A stretch of DNA of 28,692 bases, taken from an uncultured Bacillota bacterium. Lineage in GTDB: Bacteria > Bacillota > Clostridia > Lachnospirales > Lachnospiraceae. The stretch lies in the NCBI GenBank assembly GCA_905200905.1, contig CAJKMA010000030.1:1-28692 (forward strand), read 5' to 3'. The notes under the pieces are model-generated. The model was not told the DNA's origin. It did not search any database and saw nothing but the letters and a program-made list of their open reading frames with translations. The position numbers were made by a program, and so were the translations under genes. Below, one piece after another: positions 16,466 to 24,559 of the stretch. Numbering within the stretch: position 1 is the first letter of the stretch; every line of letters starts with the position of its first letter.

Positions 16466-17380
16466 ATGGAAGAGGAAGTTCTTAGCAGGGTGCAGGTTCT
16501 TAGCAGGGAAGAATTTGCTGCCTTAAAAGGTGATTATCCTCATAGACATCAAGTAATAAACAGTTTGGGATATATACCCTACTGTAAAGCAGAAGTGTAC
16601 AAACAGTGTATTTGGGGAATGCTGCGTATTCCAAATAAGAAAAATCTGGAGGAACAGCCTGAGATGTTCGGGTATTATGTTCAAAAGGGCAAAGTATTCT
16701 TTATTGGAACCGGCAATTGTTTAGAAGAATTTTTAGAGAGAATCAAACAATGGAAAGTTTTTTCAGAACATGGGCAAAAAGTAGAACACCAGGAAGTGGA
16801 GGTTTTACTAGCACTGTTTAACCAATTAATTGACCAGGAAGTGTCCTATTTGCAGAAATTTGAAGAAAAGAGTATTGAACTGGAAAATATTCTTTTGGAA
16901 GAAACTTCAAGGGAGATACCGAAAATTCTTATGCGTCTTAGGAAGGATATGATGAAACTTCACGCATTTTATGTACAACTCACGGATATTGGAGAAGCAA
17001 TGCAGAGAAGGGGCTGCGATCTAATATCCAGGGAGCAGGCAGAGGACTGGAATATTTTTACCAGTCGAGTTGCCAGGCTTCATGGATATACAGAGAATAT
17101 CCGAGAAAATCTCATCCAGCTTCACGAGCTGTATCAGGCGCAGATAGATATTCGACAAAATGAAACCATGGCTGTGCTTACGGTAGTCACTACGATTTTT
17201 CTGCCTCTTTCTCTTCTGGCCGGATGGTATGGCATGAATTTCACCAATATGCCACTGGTGGATTGGAAATATGGGTATCTGGCGGTGATTCTGTTAGCGG
17301 TGGTGATCTTAGGCTTAGAATTGAGATATTTTTGGAAAAAGGGGTATTTGAGGAGAAAAGGCAGTTGGCATTACCATTGA
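16466..17380 (+). CDS. CorA-family divalent cation transporter
   Basis: CorA-type channel for Mg2+ or related cations. The 304-residue protein has a long helical cytoplasmic region (about 1-235, charged helices) and two C-terminal membrane helices, with the GMN selectivity motif at residues 256-258 (LLAGWYGMNF). The loop after GMN is TNMPLVDWKYGY rather than the usual MPEL. Start: GGAGG at 16456-16460 gives 5 bases to ATG 16466; the frame also opens at 16427 but without a ribosome site. It is divergent from the ArsR repressor and convergent with the AGCS symporter. Family members also move Zn2+ or Co2+; with an ArsR gene next door, Mg2+ is not certain. Confidence 0.92.
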   Translation: MEEEVLSRVQVLSREEFAALKGDYPHRHQVINSLGYIPYCKAEVYKQCIWGMLRIPNKKNLEEQPEMFGYYVQKGKVFFIGTGNCLEEFLERIKQWKVFSEHGQKVEHQEVEVLLALFNQLIDQEVSYLQKFEEKSIELENILLEETSREIPKILMRLRKDMMKLHAFYVQLTDIGEAMQRRGCDLISREQAEDWNIFTSRVARLHGYTENIRENLIQLHELYQAQIDIRQNETMAVLTVVTTIFLPLSLLAGWYGMNFTNMPLVDWKYGYLAVILLAVVILGLELRYFWKKGYLRRKGSWHYH

Positions 17381-17383
17381 TTT

Positions 17384-17410
17384 ATGGGTGCAAACTGCCC
17401 GTAATTTTTT
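17384..17410 (+). terminator. terminator of corA
   Basis: Short GC-rich stem (GGG/GCA pairing with TGC/CCC around AAC, 17384-17402) followed by ATTTTTT at 17404-17410. Confidence 0.6.
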
Positions 17411-17413
17411 ATT

Positions 17414-18811
17414 CTATTTAGAAGCCCCTTCCCCGTTAAAATATTCTTTGACTAATTTTACTACCGTACCGGAAAGTAGGAATACAGCAATCAAGTTTGG
17501 AATGGACATCAGCCCATTAAAGGTTTCAGCGATACTCCAAAGCAGTCCCAAATCCATGGTAGCTCCAAGAATAGCAACCAGAGAATAGGCAACCATAAAA
17601 GGTTTAATAATTTTTGAAGAAAACAAAAATTCAATACATCTAGCGCCGTACAGTCCCCATCCAATAATAGTTGAAAAAGCAAAACAACACATGGCAACTG
17701 CGGTAAAAATAGAAACCCAGTTTCCGTAGGTGGAAGTAAAGCCAAGAATCGTAAGCTCTGCTCCTGCAGCTTTACCATAAGCAACAGGAATATCACTGCA
17801 CAGAATAACCAGAGCAGTCAGGGTACAGATGACGATAGTATCTGTAAACACTTCAAAAATACCAAATAATCCCTGCTTTACTGGTTTTTTCGTATCTGCA
17901 CATGCGTGTGCAATAGAACCGGTACCCAAGCCAGCTTCATTAGAGAAAATTCCTCTGGAAACACCTTTTTGCATACTTAGGAAAAAGCTTCCTACTACGC
18001 CTCCGGTAAAAGCGGCAGGATGAAAGGCCCCATAAAAGATGGAATACAAAACTTCTGGAATTCTCTGGATGTTCAAAAGAACTACTCCAAGAGCCAGAAT
18101 AATGTAAAACAACGCCATAAATGGAACCAGACGCTCAGTTACATGACCGATACGTTTAATACCTCCAAGGAGAACCATGCCTACTAAAGCAGCCAGGAGA
18201 ATACCAAGAATCAGGTTAGAGATTCCAAGAGAATCCTCTGAAATTATGTGGTAGTTTAACAGCGCAGAATTAATTGCTGCAGTAATAGTATTCACCTGAG
18301 TGGCATTTCCAGTACCAAACACCGTAAGAACACCAAAAACAGAAAATAGAACAGCAAGCCACTGCCATTTCTTTGACAGACCATTTTTTATGTAATACAT
18401 AGGGCCGCCAACGAACTCCCCTTCAGAGTTTTTTTCTCGAAAATGGACAGCCAGGGTAACTTCTGCAAATTTTGTACACATCCCCAACATGGCGGAAACC
18501 CACATCCAGAATACAGCTCCTGGTCCTCCAATAGCAATAGCTCCAGCTACACCGGCAATATTACCGGTACCTACAGTAGCTGCCAGAGCAGTACAGACTG
18601 CTTGAAAAGGTGTCAGAGCCCCATCAGAAGCATCTCGTTTGCGGAACATCCTTCCAATGGTCGTTTTTATAGCGTAAGGAAACTTGCGAATCTGCAGGAA
18701 GTGTGTGCGGATACTGAGATACAGACCTACGCCAATAATGCAAACCATGGCAGGTACACCCCAGACAAAGTTGTTTACCGCAGTATTGATAGATTCAATC
18801 AACTGTATCAT
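17414..18811 (-). CDS. sodium:alanine/glycine symporter (AGCS family)
   Basis: Imports alanine or glycine with sodium. The 465-residue protein has about ten hydrophobic segments. The family hallmark is ALAATVGTGNIAGVAGAI near residues 73-90, followed by GPGAVFWMWVSAMLGMCTKF; GVSRGIFSNEAGLGTGSIAH and the C-terminal FSTIIGWGLYGARC also match. GAGAGG precedes the ATG on the minus strand. It stands alone; the regulator fragment upstream (18924-19170) is transcribed in the same direction but is a remnant. The exact amino acid cannot be told from sequence, and AlsT/glutamine-type relatives exist. Confidence 0.94.
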   Translation of the reverse strand: MIQLIESINTAVNNFVWGVPAMVCIIGVGLYLSIRTHFLQIRKFPYAIKTTIGRMFRKRDASDGALTPFQAVCTALAATVGTGNIAGVAGAIAIGGPGAVFWMWVSAMLGMCTKFAEVTLAVHFREKNSEGEFVGGPMYYIKNGLSKKWQWLAVLFSVFGVLTVFGTGNATQVNTITAAINSALLNYHIISEDSLGISNLILGILLAALVGMVLLGGIKRIGHVTERLVPFMALFYIILALGVVLLNIQRIPEVLYSIFYGAFHPAAFTGGVVGSFFLSMQKGVSRGIFSNEAGLGTGSIAHACADTKKPVKQGLFGIFEVFTDTIVICTLTALVILCSDIPVAYGKAAGAELTILGFTSTYGNWVSIFTAVAMCCFAFSTIIGWGLYGARCIEFLFSSKIIKPFMVAYSLVAILGATMDLGLLWSIAETFNGLMSIPNLIAVFLLSGTVVKLVKEYFNGEGASK

Positions 18812-18923
18812 GAAAATAACCTCTCTATTTTATTATTTCTGTTGCATAAAAATATACAGATATTACTCATAATATCACATTTTGTAAGAAATGTATATTT
18901 TGCAGCAGACTTTCTTTTACAAA

Positions 18924-19170
18924 TTATTTTACATAATAAGTGATTTCCTCTTTTGCCCGCTGGTATTGTTCTAAAAACATAGTTACTTTGCCTTTGCGGA
19001 TGCCAATGAGTCCATCCTCCTTTAATTTGGCAATGGTGCGGTTAATGGTTTTTACAGTCATACCAAGCTCTTCCCGAATCCCCTCCTTGGTCTTGCAAAG
19101 GATCATTTCCCCTGAGTTTTCAATCTGATGGAGAGCAGTGTATTTCAGTAGATAATCGAGAAGCAGAAAA
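18924..19170 (-). pseudogene. Crp/Fnr-family regulator remnant (C-terminal HTH only)
   Basis: The minus-strand frame gives LLLDYLLKYTALHQIENSGE followed by the HTH TKEGIREELGMTVKTINRT and IAKLKEDGLIGIRKGKVTMF, the DNA-binding end of a Crp/Fnr-type protein. The N-terminal cyclic-nucleotide-like sensor domain (normally about 150 residues) is absent: going upstream the frame meets a stop at 19182-19184 and the DNA changes into a permease remnant on the other strand. A 60-residue start at 19106 could be translated, but no ribosome site is evident. It is read as the surviving 3' end of a divergent gene pair. Confidence 0.75.
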
Positions 19171-19454
19171 TATAGGATTTCTTATACTACTTGGTATTAC
19201 TACAGGAATGGTTTGTGCTTTGTCTGGAGCAGGTGGTCCAATACTTGTCATGCTCCTTTGGGTAGTGTGTGGTGTTTTAGCGAGAATTGTAGTAGGCGTT
19301 GCGTTATTTGATTCTGTTTCTCATTGTCATTACCCATGGAATTGGTGTTGGGGTCGGAAGTCGATTTGCTGGAAAGATACCAGTTCAGAGATTGAAAGCA
19401 TTTATTGCTATATTTTCAGTGGGACTTTCCCTGTATATGTTGTTTGTGGCGTGA
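19157..19454 (+). pseudogene. TauE/SafE-family permease remnant, frameshifted
   Basis: The plus strand encodes ENIGFLILLGITTGMVCALS plus GAGGPILVM and VGVALFDSV, a hydrophobic half of a TauE/SafE (sulfite/organosulfonate exporter) protein. After about 19317 homology moves to another frame: THGIGVGVGSRFAGKIPVQR then LKAFIAIFSVGLSLYMLFVA, ending at TGA 19452-19454, which is the usual C-terminus of the family. The first half and about 30 internal residues are missing. It abuts the Crp remnant, and a strong terminator begins at its end. Confidence 0.75.
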
Positions 19455-19475
19455 TATCCTCACGCCACAATTTTT
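19444..19475 (+). terminator. terminator after the TauE remnant
   Basis: Perfect 11-base stem (19444-19454 with 19460-19470), 5-base loop, then TTTTT. Its survival supports the view that the 3' end of the lost permease gene was retained. Confidence 0.85.
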
Positions 19476-19479
19476 CTAA

Positions 19480-20373
19480 TTAGAGCTCATTTTCATCTTG
19501 TTTCCAATATTGTTCCAGATAGGCAGCAGCTTCTTCGGAAGTGATGGAAAATTTTTCAGTCAGCTTCTTCAAAGTATCTTCATAAGCAAGGTGAAAATCC
19601 TGGCATACAGAAATAAAGGCTTGTATTCCCTCTGCCAGTCCACGCTCTCTCGCCTCTTCGCGTAAAAATTCTCTATAATCTTCTTCATCAAATTCTGTAA
19701 GTATCATATTCATTACCTCCGCTTTGTTTTTGCGAAGCAGATCAGACAAAATCCCGTTTTGGATACAAGTATCTACAGCTTTTATAACAGCCTCTTCTTG
19801 GTTGTATCCGTTGTTGATAAAATCTCGGATACAGTCCACAAATTGTGCGTACTGCTTTAGAAGAGAGCACTTTTCCATGAGTTCTCTGTTACAACCCAAA
19901 TTAATGTTAAGCATAACAGCAGTACATTCTAAAGCCGGATCCTTCTCTTTCTGTATAAATAAGTCACTAAGACGTAAAGTTTGCCTTTCTGGCTGGTCCT
20001 TTGTACCATTATAGAATACAAAATATTGTGGTGTTGGAATGAATAACGGGGTTTCTGTATAGAGACGTCTCTTAATAGGCTCAATGTGGGCGCGGTATAA
20101 GTCAGAAAAATAGAGCAGCCCACGAAGAGGCAGATTAGGGCTAAAAGAACTCTGATGTTCATAGAGATTTATCATATGGTCTATGATAAAAGAAGTGTCA
20201 TTTTTCATGCCCATGTATACAACGTCTTCTAAGGTGGTAATTTCTAAATCTTCTTCATTGGTATAAGCGGTTCCGTTTAATGCATTGTAAAGAGCCAGAA
20301 GGTCTTTCTTTTTGCGGAAAATCTTACGGAAAAGTTTGTCTTTATGCTTCTTATTTACTTTTAATTTACCCAT
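19480..20373 (-). CDS. Rpn-family recombination-promoting nuclease / PD-(D/E)XK putative transposase
   Basis: 297-residue member of the Rpn/YhgA-like PD-(D/E)XK nuclease group, abundant in Lachnospiraceae genomes. The nuclease core shows Asp65 and Glu72-x-Gln74 in SFIIDHMINLYEHQSSFSPN, then LPLRGLLYFSDLYR, and a strand TPQYFVFYNGTKDQPERQTL. A coiled, charged C-terminal region (EEDYREFLREEARERGLAEG) is typical. The start ATG at 20373 is preceded by AAAGGA; the open frame extends to 20418 without a better start. No inverted repeats or target duplication are visible next to it, so there is no evidence that it moves as an IS. Roles in DNA recombination are known for E. coli Rpn proteins; the role here is unknown. 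Confidence 0.85.
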   Translation of the reverse strand: MGKLKVNKKHKDKLFRKIFRKKKDLLALYNALNGTAYTNEEDLEITTLEDVVYMGMKNDTSFIIDHMINLYEHQSSFSPNLPLRGLLYFSDLYRAHIEPIKRRLYTETPLFIPTPQYFVFYNGTKDQPERQTLRLSDLFIQKEKDPALECTAVMLNINLGCNRELMEKCSLLKQYAQFVDCIRDFINNGYNQEEAVIKAVDTCIQNGILSDLLRKNKAEVMNMILTEFDEEDYREFLREEARERGLAEGIQAFISVCQDFHLAYEDTLKKLTEKFSITSEEAAAYLEQYWKQDENEL

Positions 20374-20617
20374 AAAGTGTTCCTTTCTTATTGTAACAAA
20401 TTTTTTTTCTAAGAACAATAACAGACATCTTTTTTCAGAGTATTTTTGTTTTATAAAACTGTTTTAAGGAATAAATTGGCGAATGCCAAAAAGTGAAGAA
20501 AGCAGAGAACACTGCTTTGATGAATCCATGGTAGCATTGAGAAACAAAAATGTCAAGAATAATCTATTTATAAAAAATAGACAGAAAGTAGATGAGATAT
20601 TTGGTTGGATTAACTAA
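20374..20617 (+). other. gene-poor stretch with one possible small ORF (20483-20617)
   Basis: Between the Rpn start and the malQ promoter the sequence is AT-rich and mostly featureless. A 44-codon frame from ATG 20483 to TAA 20615-20617 begins MPKSEESREHCF and ends VDEIFGWIN. AAGGA lies about 12 bases upstream, which is long. I do not recognise the product. It could be a small gene, a remnant or chance. Confidence 0.25.
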
Positions 20618-20646
20618 TTGATGAAATCACATATCTGTGTTATGTT
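20618..20646 (+). promoter_or_regulatory. promoter of malQ-lacI
   Basis: TTGATG (20618-20623), 17-base spacer and TATGTT (20641-20646). The predicted start is near 20653, placing the operator cluster at 20664-20696 just downstream, where a repressor would block transcription. Confidence 0.55.
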
Positions 20647-20663
20647 AGTGATAAAGAATATCG

Positions 20664-20696
20664 GAAACGTTACCGAAACCGTTACCGGTAGCGTTT
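20664..20696. promoter_or_regulatory. LacI-family operator cluster upstream of malQ
   Basis: GTTACC occurs at 20669-20674 and 20681-20686, followed by the near-inverse GGTAGC at 20687-20692; the last two form a TACCGGTA palindrome. The AAACG/CGTTT flanks are typical of LacI/GalR sites. The likely regulator is the LacI protein encoded after malQ. Confidence 0.65.
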
Positions 20697-20724
20697 TATA
20701 TAAATGAATTTAAGGAGAAAAAAT

Positions 20725-22200
20725 ATGAGAGCAAGTGGTGTATTACTTCCAGTGTCCTCTTTGCCGTCTAATTATGGAATTGGCAGTTTTTCAAAAGAGG
20801 CTTTCGAGTTTGTAGATCAATTAAAAAGAGGAGGACAAAAATATTGGCAGATTCTTCCTTTGGGTCCTACAGGGGAGGGGGATTCACCGTATCAGTCCTT
20901 TTCGACTTTTGCAGGAAATCCTTATTTTATCGATTTGGAAACGCTTATCGAAGAGGGACTACTTACACGGGAAGAGTGCGAACGTGTGGATTTTGTAGGG
21001 CATCCTTCTTATATAGAGTATGGAAAAATCTATTATGGTAGATCTCAGGTGTTGAAAATAGCCTTTCAACGTTTTGTTCCCAGTCAGGAATTTTATGATT
21101 TTGTGGAAGAAAATAGATTTTGGCTAGAAGATTATGGTTTGTATATGGCTATTAAAAATAGTTTGAATGGTATTAGCTGGAGTGAATGGGAAGATAGTTT
21201 GAAGCGCAGAGTACCAGAGGTTTTGAATCAAAAACGTCAGGAATTGGCAGAGGAGATTCAGTTTGTATATTTTCAGCAGTATGAATTCATGAAACAGTGG
21301 AGTAGGCTGAAACAATATGCAAATGAAAGAGGAATCCGTATTATAGGGGACATTCCCATTTATGTGGCTTTTGACAGTGCAGATGCGTGGGCAAATCCAC
21401 AGCTGTTTCAGTTTGATGAGGCATGCAACCCTATAGGAGTAGCAGGATGTCCACCAGATGCTTTTGCAGCAACAGGACAGCTTTGGGGAAATCCTTTGTA
21501 TGATTGGGATTATCACAGGGAAACAGGATATGCATGGTGGATTCAGCGTTTACGCTATTGCTATAAGCTTTATGATGTGGTACGGGTGGACCATTTCCGC
21601 GGGTTTGATGAATATTACGCGATTCCTTTTGGACATGAAACTGCACAGTACGGAAAATGGGAGAAAGGACCAGGGATTGAACTGTTTCAGGCAGTAAAGA
21701 GAGAATTGGGAGAAGTAGAGATTATTGCAGAGGATTTGGGATATCTTACAGAGAGCGTGTTAAAACTGGTAAAGGATACCGGATATCCAGGGATGAAGGT
21801 ACTGCAGTTTGCTTTTGACTCTAGAGAAGAGAGTGATTATCTGCCTCATAATTATAATCACAATTGTGTGGTCTATACGGGAACTCATGATAACAATACG
21901 ATTCTAGGATGGTTGGATGAGATGGCACCTCATGACAGGGAATTTGCCCTCCGTTATATGAATAACTATCATACACCTCATCATGAAATGCCGTGGGATT
22001 TTATTCGCCTAGCTATGAGTTCTGTGGCGGATTTGGCTGTGACACCCATTCAGGAATTTTTATGTCTAGGTGGAGAGGCCAGAGTAAATAAACCTTCCAC
22101 TTTAGGAATGAACTGGAAGTGGAGATTAACACCAGGGCAGATAACAGACCAGGTGATAGGAAGAATGTATGAAATGACAAAGTTGTATGGACGGCTTTAA
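20725..22200 (+). CDS. malQ: 4-alpha-glucanotransferase (amylomaltase, GH77)
   Basis: Transfers alpha-1,4-glucan segments between maltodextrins, releasing glucose and longer chains usable by phosphorylase. The 491-residue protein has the full GH77 triad: nucleophile Asp289 in VVRVDHFRGF, acid/base Glu336 in IIAEDLGYLT and Asp389 in YTGTHDNNT. The N-terminus RASGVLLPVSSLPSNYGIGS is characteristic. Start: ATG 20725 with AAGGAG 7 bases upstream, preferred over ATG 20704. It is the first gene of a two-gene operon with a LacI regulator and has a LacI-type operator in front, indicating sugar-dependent induction. No maltodextrin ABC transporter genes are adjacent. Confidence 0.96.
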   Translation: MRASGVLLPVSSLPSNYGIGSFSKEAFEFVDQLKRGGQKYWQILPLGPTGEGDSPYQSFSTFAGNPYFIDLETLIEEGLLTREECERVDFVGHPSYIEYGKIYYGRSQVLKIAFQRFVPSQEFYDFVEENRFWLEDYGLYMAIKNSLNGISWSEWEDSLKRRVPEVLNQKRQELAEEIQFVYFQQYEFMKQWSRLKQYANERGIRIIGDIPIYVAFDSADAWANPQLFQFDEACNPIGVAGCPPDAFAATGQLWGNPLYDWDYHRETGYAWWIQRLRYCYKLYDVVRVDHFRGFDEYYAIPFGHETAQYGKWEKGPGIELFQAVKRELGEVEIIAEDLGYLTESVLKLVKDTGYPGMKVLQFAFDSREESDYLPHNYNHNCVVYTGTHDNNTILGWLDEMAPHDREFALRYMNNYHTPHHEMPWDFIRLAMSSVADLAVTPIQEFLCLGGEARVNKPSTLGMNWKWRLTPGQITDQVIGRMYEMTKLYGRL

Positions 22201-22222
22201 GAGAGAAAAAGGCGGTGTCTGA

Positions 22223-23260
22223 ATGGGGAAAATGACGATTAAGGATATTGCCAGAACCTGTGGGGTCGGAGTTAGTACGGTTTCCAGAGCTATGAACAAT
22301 CATCCAGATATTAACCCGCAGACCAGGGCTATGATTATGGAAACCATTGCCAAAGAAAATTATATACCAAACAATAGTGCCAGAAATCTGAAGAGGATAG
22401 AAACAAAAGCAGTTGTAGTGCTAGTAAAGGGTATAGGAAATGGATTTTTTGGCGACTTGGTAAGTGGACTGGAACGGGAGTGCAAAATGCGGCAGTATAG
22501 TTTTTTGCTTCAATATGTAGAAGAACAGGAAGATGAAATGGATGCTGCCATACGGATTGCCAAAGAAAAGAAACCAAGTGGTATGGTGTTTTTGGGAGGG
22601 GATTTTTCTCATCCAGCACAGAAAATGGAACAGTTGAATGTTCCTTTTGTGCTAAGTACTATTGAAGCGCCAGAGGATGAAGATGGGAAATATGCTTCTG
22701 TTTCTGTAGATGATTTCATGGAAAGCTATAAGATGACGGAGTATTTATTAAATCTGGGTCATGAAAGGATTGCTGTGATTACAGCACCAAAAGGAGATAA
22801 AAGTATAGGAAGACAGAGGTTGCTGGGATACAAGAAAGCACTTATGGATAAAGGTGTTCCTTATAGGGAAGAGTTGGTTAAATATATGGATGCTGAGGAG
22901 GATGGATATTCTCTTCGGTCTGGATATAAGCTGGCAGGAGAATTGCTGCAGGAGACCTCTTTTTCAGCCTTGTATGCAGCATCAGACAGTTTGGCTATGG
23001 GGGCATGCAGAGCATTAAAAGAAGCAGGACTTTCAATTCCAAAGGATTGTTCGGTTGCAGGATTTGATGGAACGGAGGAAGCGGAGTTTTATATTCCAAA
23101 GATTACTACTATCCGTCAGCCAGTAGAACGCATTGCAAAAGCTACAGCGGATATTCTGTTTGATATGATTATAAATAAAAAACCTCCACAAAAAGTTGTA
23201 TTTCCAGGGGAGTTATTGAAACGAGAATCGACAGATGTATTCTGTTTAGAGTCGACATAA
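22223..23260 (+). CDS. LacI/GalR family transcriptional regulator
   Basis: Repressor of 345 residues with the N-terminal HTH MTIKDIARTCGVGVSTVSRA (recognition helix and hinge within residues 4-60, YIPNNSARNLKR) and a periplasmic-binding-protein-like sensor domain (LVSGLERECKMRQY, GHERIAVITAP, ASDSLAMGACRALKEAG, VAGFDGTEEAEFYIPKITTI). It begins 22 bases after malQ stops, with GGCGG 7 bases before the ATG, so it is probably in the same transcript. It probably binds the GTTACC cluster in front of malQ and thereby controls itself as well. A maltose-type ligand is likely from context, but residues that would define the ligand cannot be judged here. Confidence 0.93.
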   Translation: MGKMTIKDIARTCGVGVSTVSRAMNNHPDINPQTRAMIMETIAKENYIPNNSARNLKRIETKAVVVLVKGIGNGFFGDLVSGLERECKMRQYSFLLQYVEEQEDEMDAAIRIAKEKKPSGMVFLGGDFSHPAQKMEQLNVPFVLSTIEAPEDEDGKYASVSVDDFMESYKMTEYLLNLGHERIAVITAPKGDKSIGRQRLLGYKKALMDKGVPYREELVKYMDAEEDGYSLRSGYKLAGELLQETSFSALYAASDSLAMGACRALKEAGLSIPKDCSVAGFDGTEEAEFYIPKITTIRQPVERIAKATADILFDMIINKKPPQKVVFPGELLKRESTDVFCLEST

Positions 23261-23264
23261 ACAA

Positions 23265-23351
23265 AAGAGAAAATCTGATAAATATGTGCCGCTGCTGCGG
23301 TTCTGGACGAGAGAAATTTGATGTTGCAGAACTGTTGGCAGCGTTTCTCTT
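23265..23351 (+). terminator. imperfect terminator-like structured region after lacI
   Basis: Nested pairings: CGCTGC (23290-23295) with GCAGCG (23338-23343), GTTCTG (23300-23305) with CAGAAC (23327-23332), and an outer AAGAGAAA (23265-23272) with TTTCTCTT (23344-23351). A second copy of GAGAAA at 23311-23316 could compete for the same TTTCTC. It reads as a weak terminator with alternative pairing ahead of the CHR genes. Confidence 0.45.
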
Positions 23352-23415
23352 CTATACAAAAAAAGAAAAGTATGGTAAGTTATTAAAGAAAAAATAGGAC
23401 AAGGAGGGATTTACT

Positions 23416-23967
23416 ATTAAAGAATTAGTGGAATTATTTTGGGTTTTTATGAAAATGGGAGCTGTAACTTTTGGAGGTGGCTATGCCATGCTTCCTATTA
23501 TTCAAAGAGAAGTAGTGGAAAAAAGAGGTTGGGCAACAGAAGAAGAAGTTATGGACTATTATGCTATTGGGCAATGTACACCAGGAATTATTGCAGTGAA
23601 TACTTCAACCTTTATTGGATATAAGTTAAAAGGTGTTTTGGGAGGCTTTGCGGCTACTTTTGGCTTTGTATTTCCGTCTCTCATCATTATTACGATTATT
23701 GCGGCTTTTATTCAGAATTTTGCGCACCTTCCCTATGTTACCTATGCCTTTGATGGTATTCGTGCCTGTGTATGTGCTTTAATTCTGGATGCAGTTATAA
23801 AATTGGGAAAAAAATCTGTGATTGATAAGTGGTGCCTGGGAATCTGTGTTGTGATTACAGTCCTTAGTGCTTTTACTTCTCTTTCTCCTGTGATTTTGGT
23901 GGTTCTGGCAGGAACAGCGGGAATTTGTATTAAAAACTTCGAGAAGCTGAGGGGGGAGAAGAAATGA
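23416..23967 (+). CDS. short-chain CHR (chromate-type) transporter, first subunit
   Basis: Single CHR-domain membrane protein of about 183 residues. Family marks are KMGAVTFGGGYAMLPIIQRE, VVEKRGWATEEEVMDYYAIG, QCTPGIIAVNTSTFIGY and VLGGFAATFGFVFPS. Short CHR proteins work in pairs, here with the overlapping next gene. The start is unusual: AAGGAGGG (23401-23408) points to ATT at 23416 (8 bases from GGAGG), giving an N-terminus (IKELVELFW) of typical family form; the only standard start is GTG 23428, 20 bases from GGAGG. An in-frame stop at 23395-23397 rules out earlier starts. Substrate: chromate in studied members, but native anions (for example sulfate) are possible in an anaerobe. Confidence 0.88.
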   Translation: MKELVELFWVFMKMGAVTFGGGYAMLPIIQREVVEKRGWATEEEVMDYYAIGQCTPGIIAVNTSTFIGYKLKGVLGGFAATFGFVFPSLIIITIIAAFIQNFAHLPYVTYAFDGIRACVCALILDAVIKLGKKSVIDKWCLGICVVITVLSAFTSLSPVILVVLAGTAGICIKNFEKLRGEKK

Positions 23968-24527
23968 CACTTTGGTTATTGTTTTATGAGTTTTTTAAAA
24001 CAGGGCTTTTTGCAGTGGGAGGCGGTATGGCTACCATTCCGTTTTTGTATGCCATTTCTGAGAAAACAGGATGGTTTACCGCTGCAGATATAGGAAATAT
24101 GATTGCAATTTCAGAGTCCACGCCAGGAGCAATTGGTGTGAATATGTCCACTTATGTTGGATTTCATGTGGCGGGTATTGCGGGAGCGTTGATTACTACC
24201 TTTGGTCTGGTACTGCCTTCCATTCTTGTGATTATTGCTATCAGTAAAGTACTGAAAAAGTTTAAAGATTCCAAGATGGTGCAGAAGATTTTTTATGGTC
24301 TGCGTCCCGCTTCTACAGGATTGATTATTGCGGCAGGAGTTGGCGTGGCCTTGGAGACTTTCTTTCCAGGAAGTCAGATAACAGAACTTTCCGGTTTACT
24401 TAGTAATGTACAGTGGGGAAGAATGATTCTGGCAGCAGCACTGTTTTTCGGAATTAAAAAATGGCAGAAGCATCCTGTAGTTTATATTGCCATAGCAGCG
24501 GCAGTGGGTATGTTATTTAAGTTGTAA
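23964..24527 (+). CDS. short-chain CHR (chromate-type) transporter, second subunit
   Basis: The second CHR-domain protein, 187 residues, mirrors the first: FKTGLFAVGGGMATIPFLYA, GWFTAADIGNMIAISESTPG and AIGVNMSTYVGFHVAGIAGA. Its ATG overlaps the preceding stop (ATGA), which with GGGGAGAAG just upstream supports coupled translation and a 1:1 complex in the cytoplasmic membrane. The hydrophobic profile is about six segments. As with its partner, chromate efflux is the label from studied homologues; the natural substrate is not known. Confidence 0.9.
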   Translation: MTLWLLFYEFFKTGLFAVGGGMATIPFLYAISEKTGWFTAADIGNMIAISESTPGAIGVNMSTYVGFHVAGIAGALITTFGLVLPSILVIIAISKVLKKFKDSKMVQKIFYGLRPASTGLIIAAGVGVALETFFPGSQITELSGLLSNVQWGRMILAAALFFGIKKWQKHPVVYIAIAAAVGMLFKL

Positions 24528-24559
24528 TGGTAAGATTTTGACAAAGGATAGATAGCAGA

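Noticed and set aside
18443..18943. Plus-strand frame of 166 residues inside and beyond the AGCS gene
   Set aside because: Antisense to the well-supported symporter; low-complexity Ser/Asn composition typical of a shadow frame.
19480..20373. Treating the Rpn gene as an insertion sequence
   Set aside because: No terminal inverted repeats or target-site duplication could be seen on either side.
23284..23397. 37-codon frame starting MCRCCGSG between lacI and the CHR gene
   Set aside because: No ribosome site; the sequence is better explained by the paired stems in that region.
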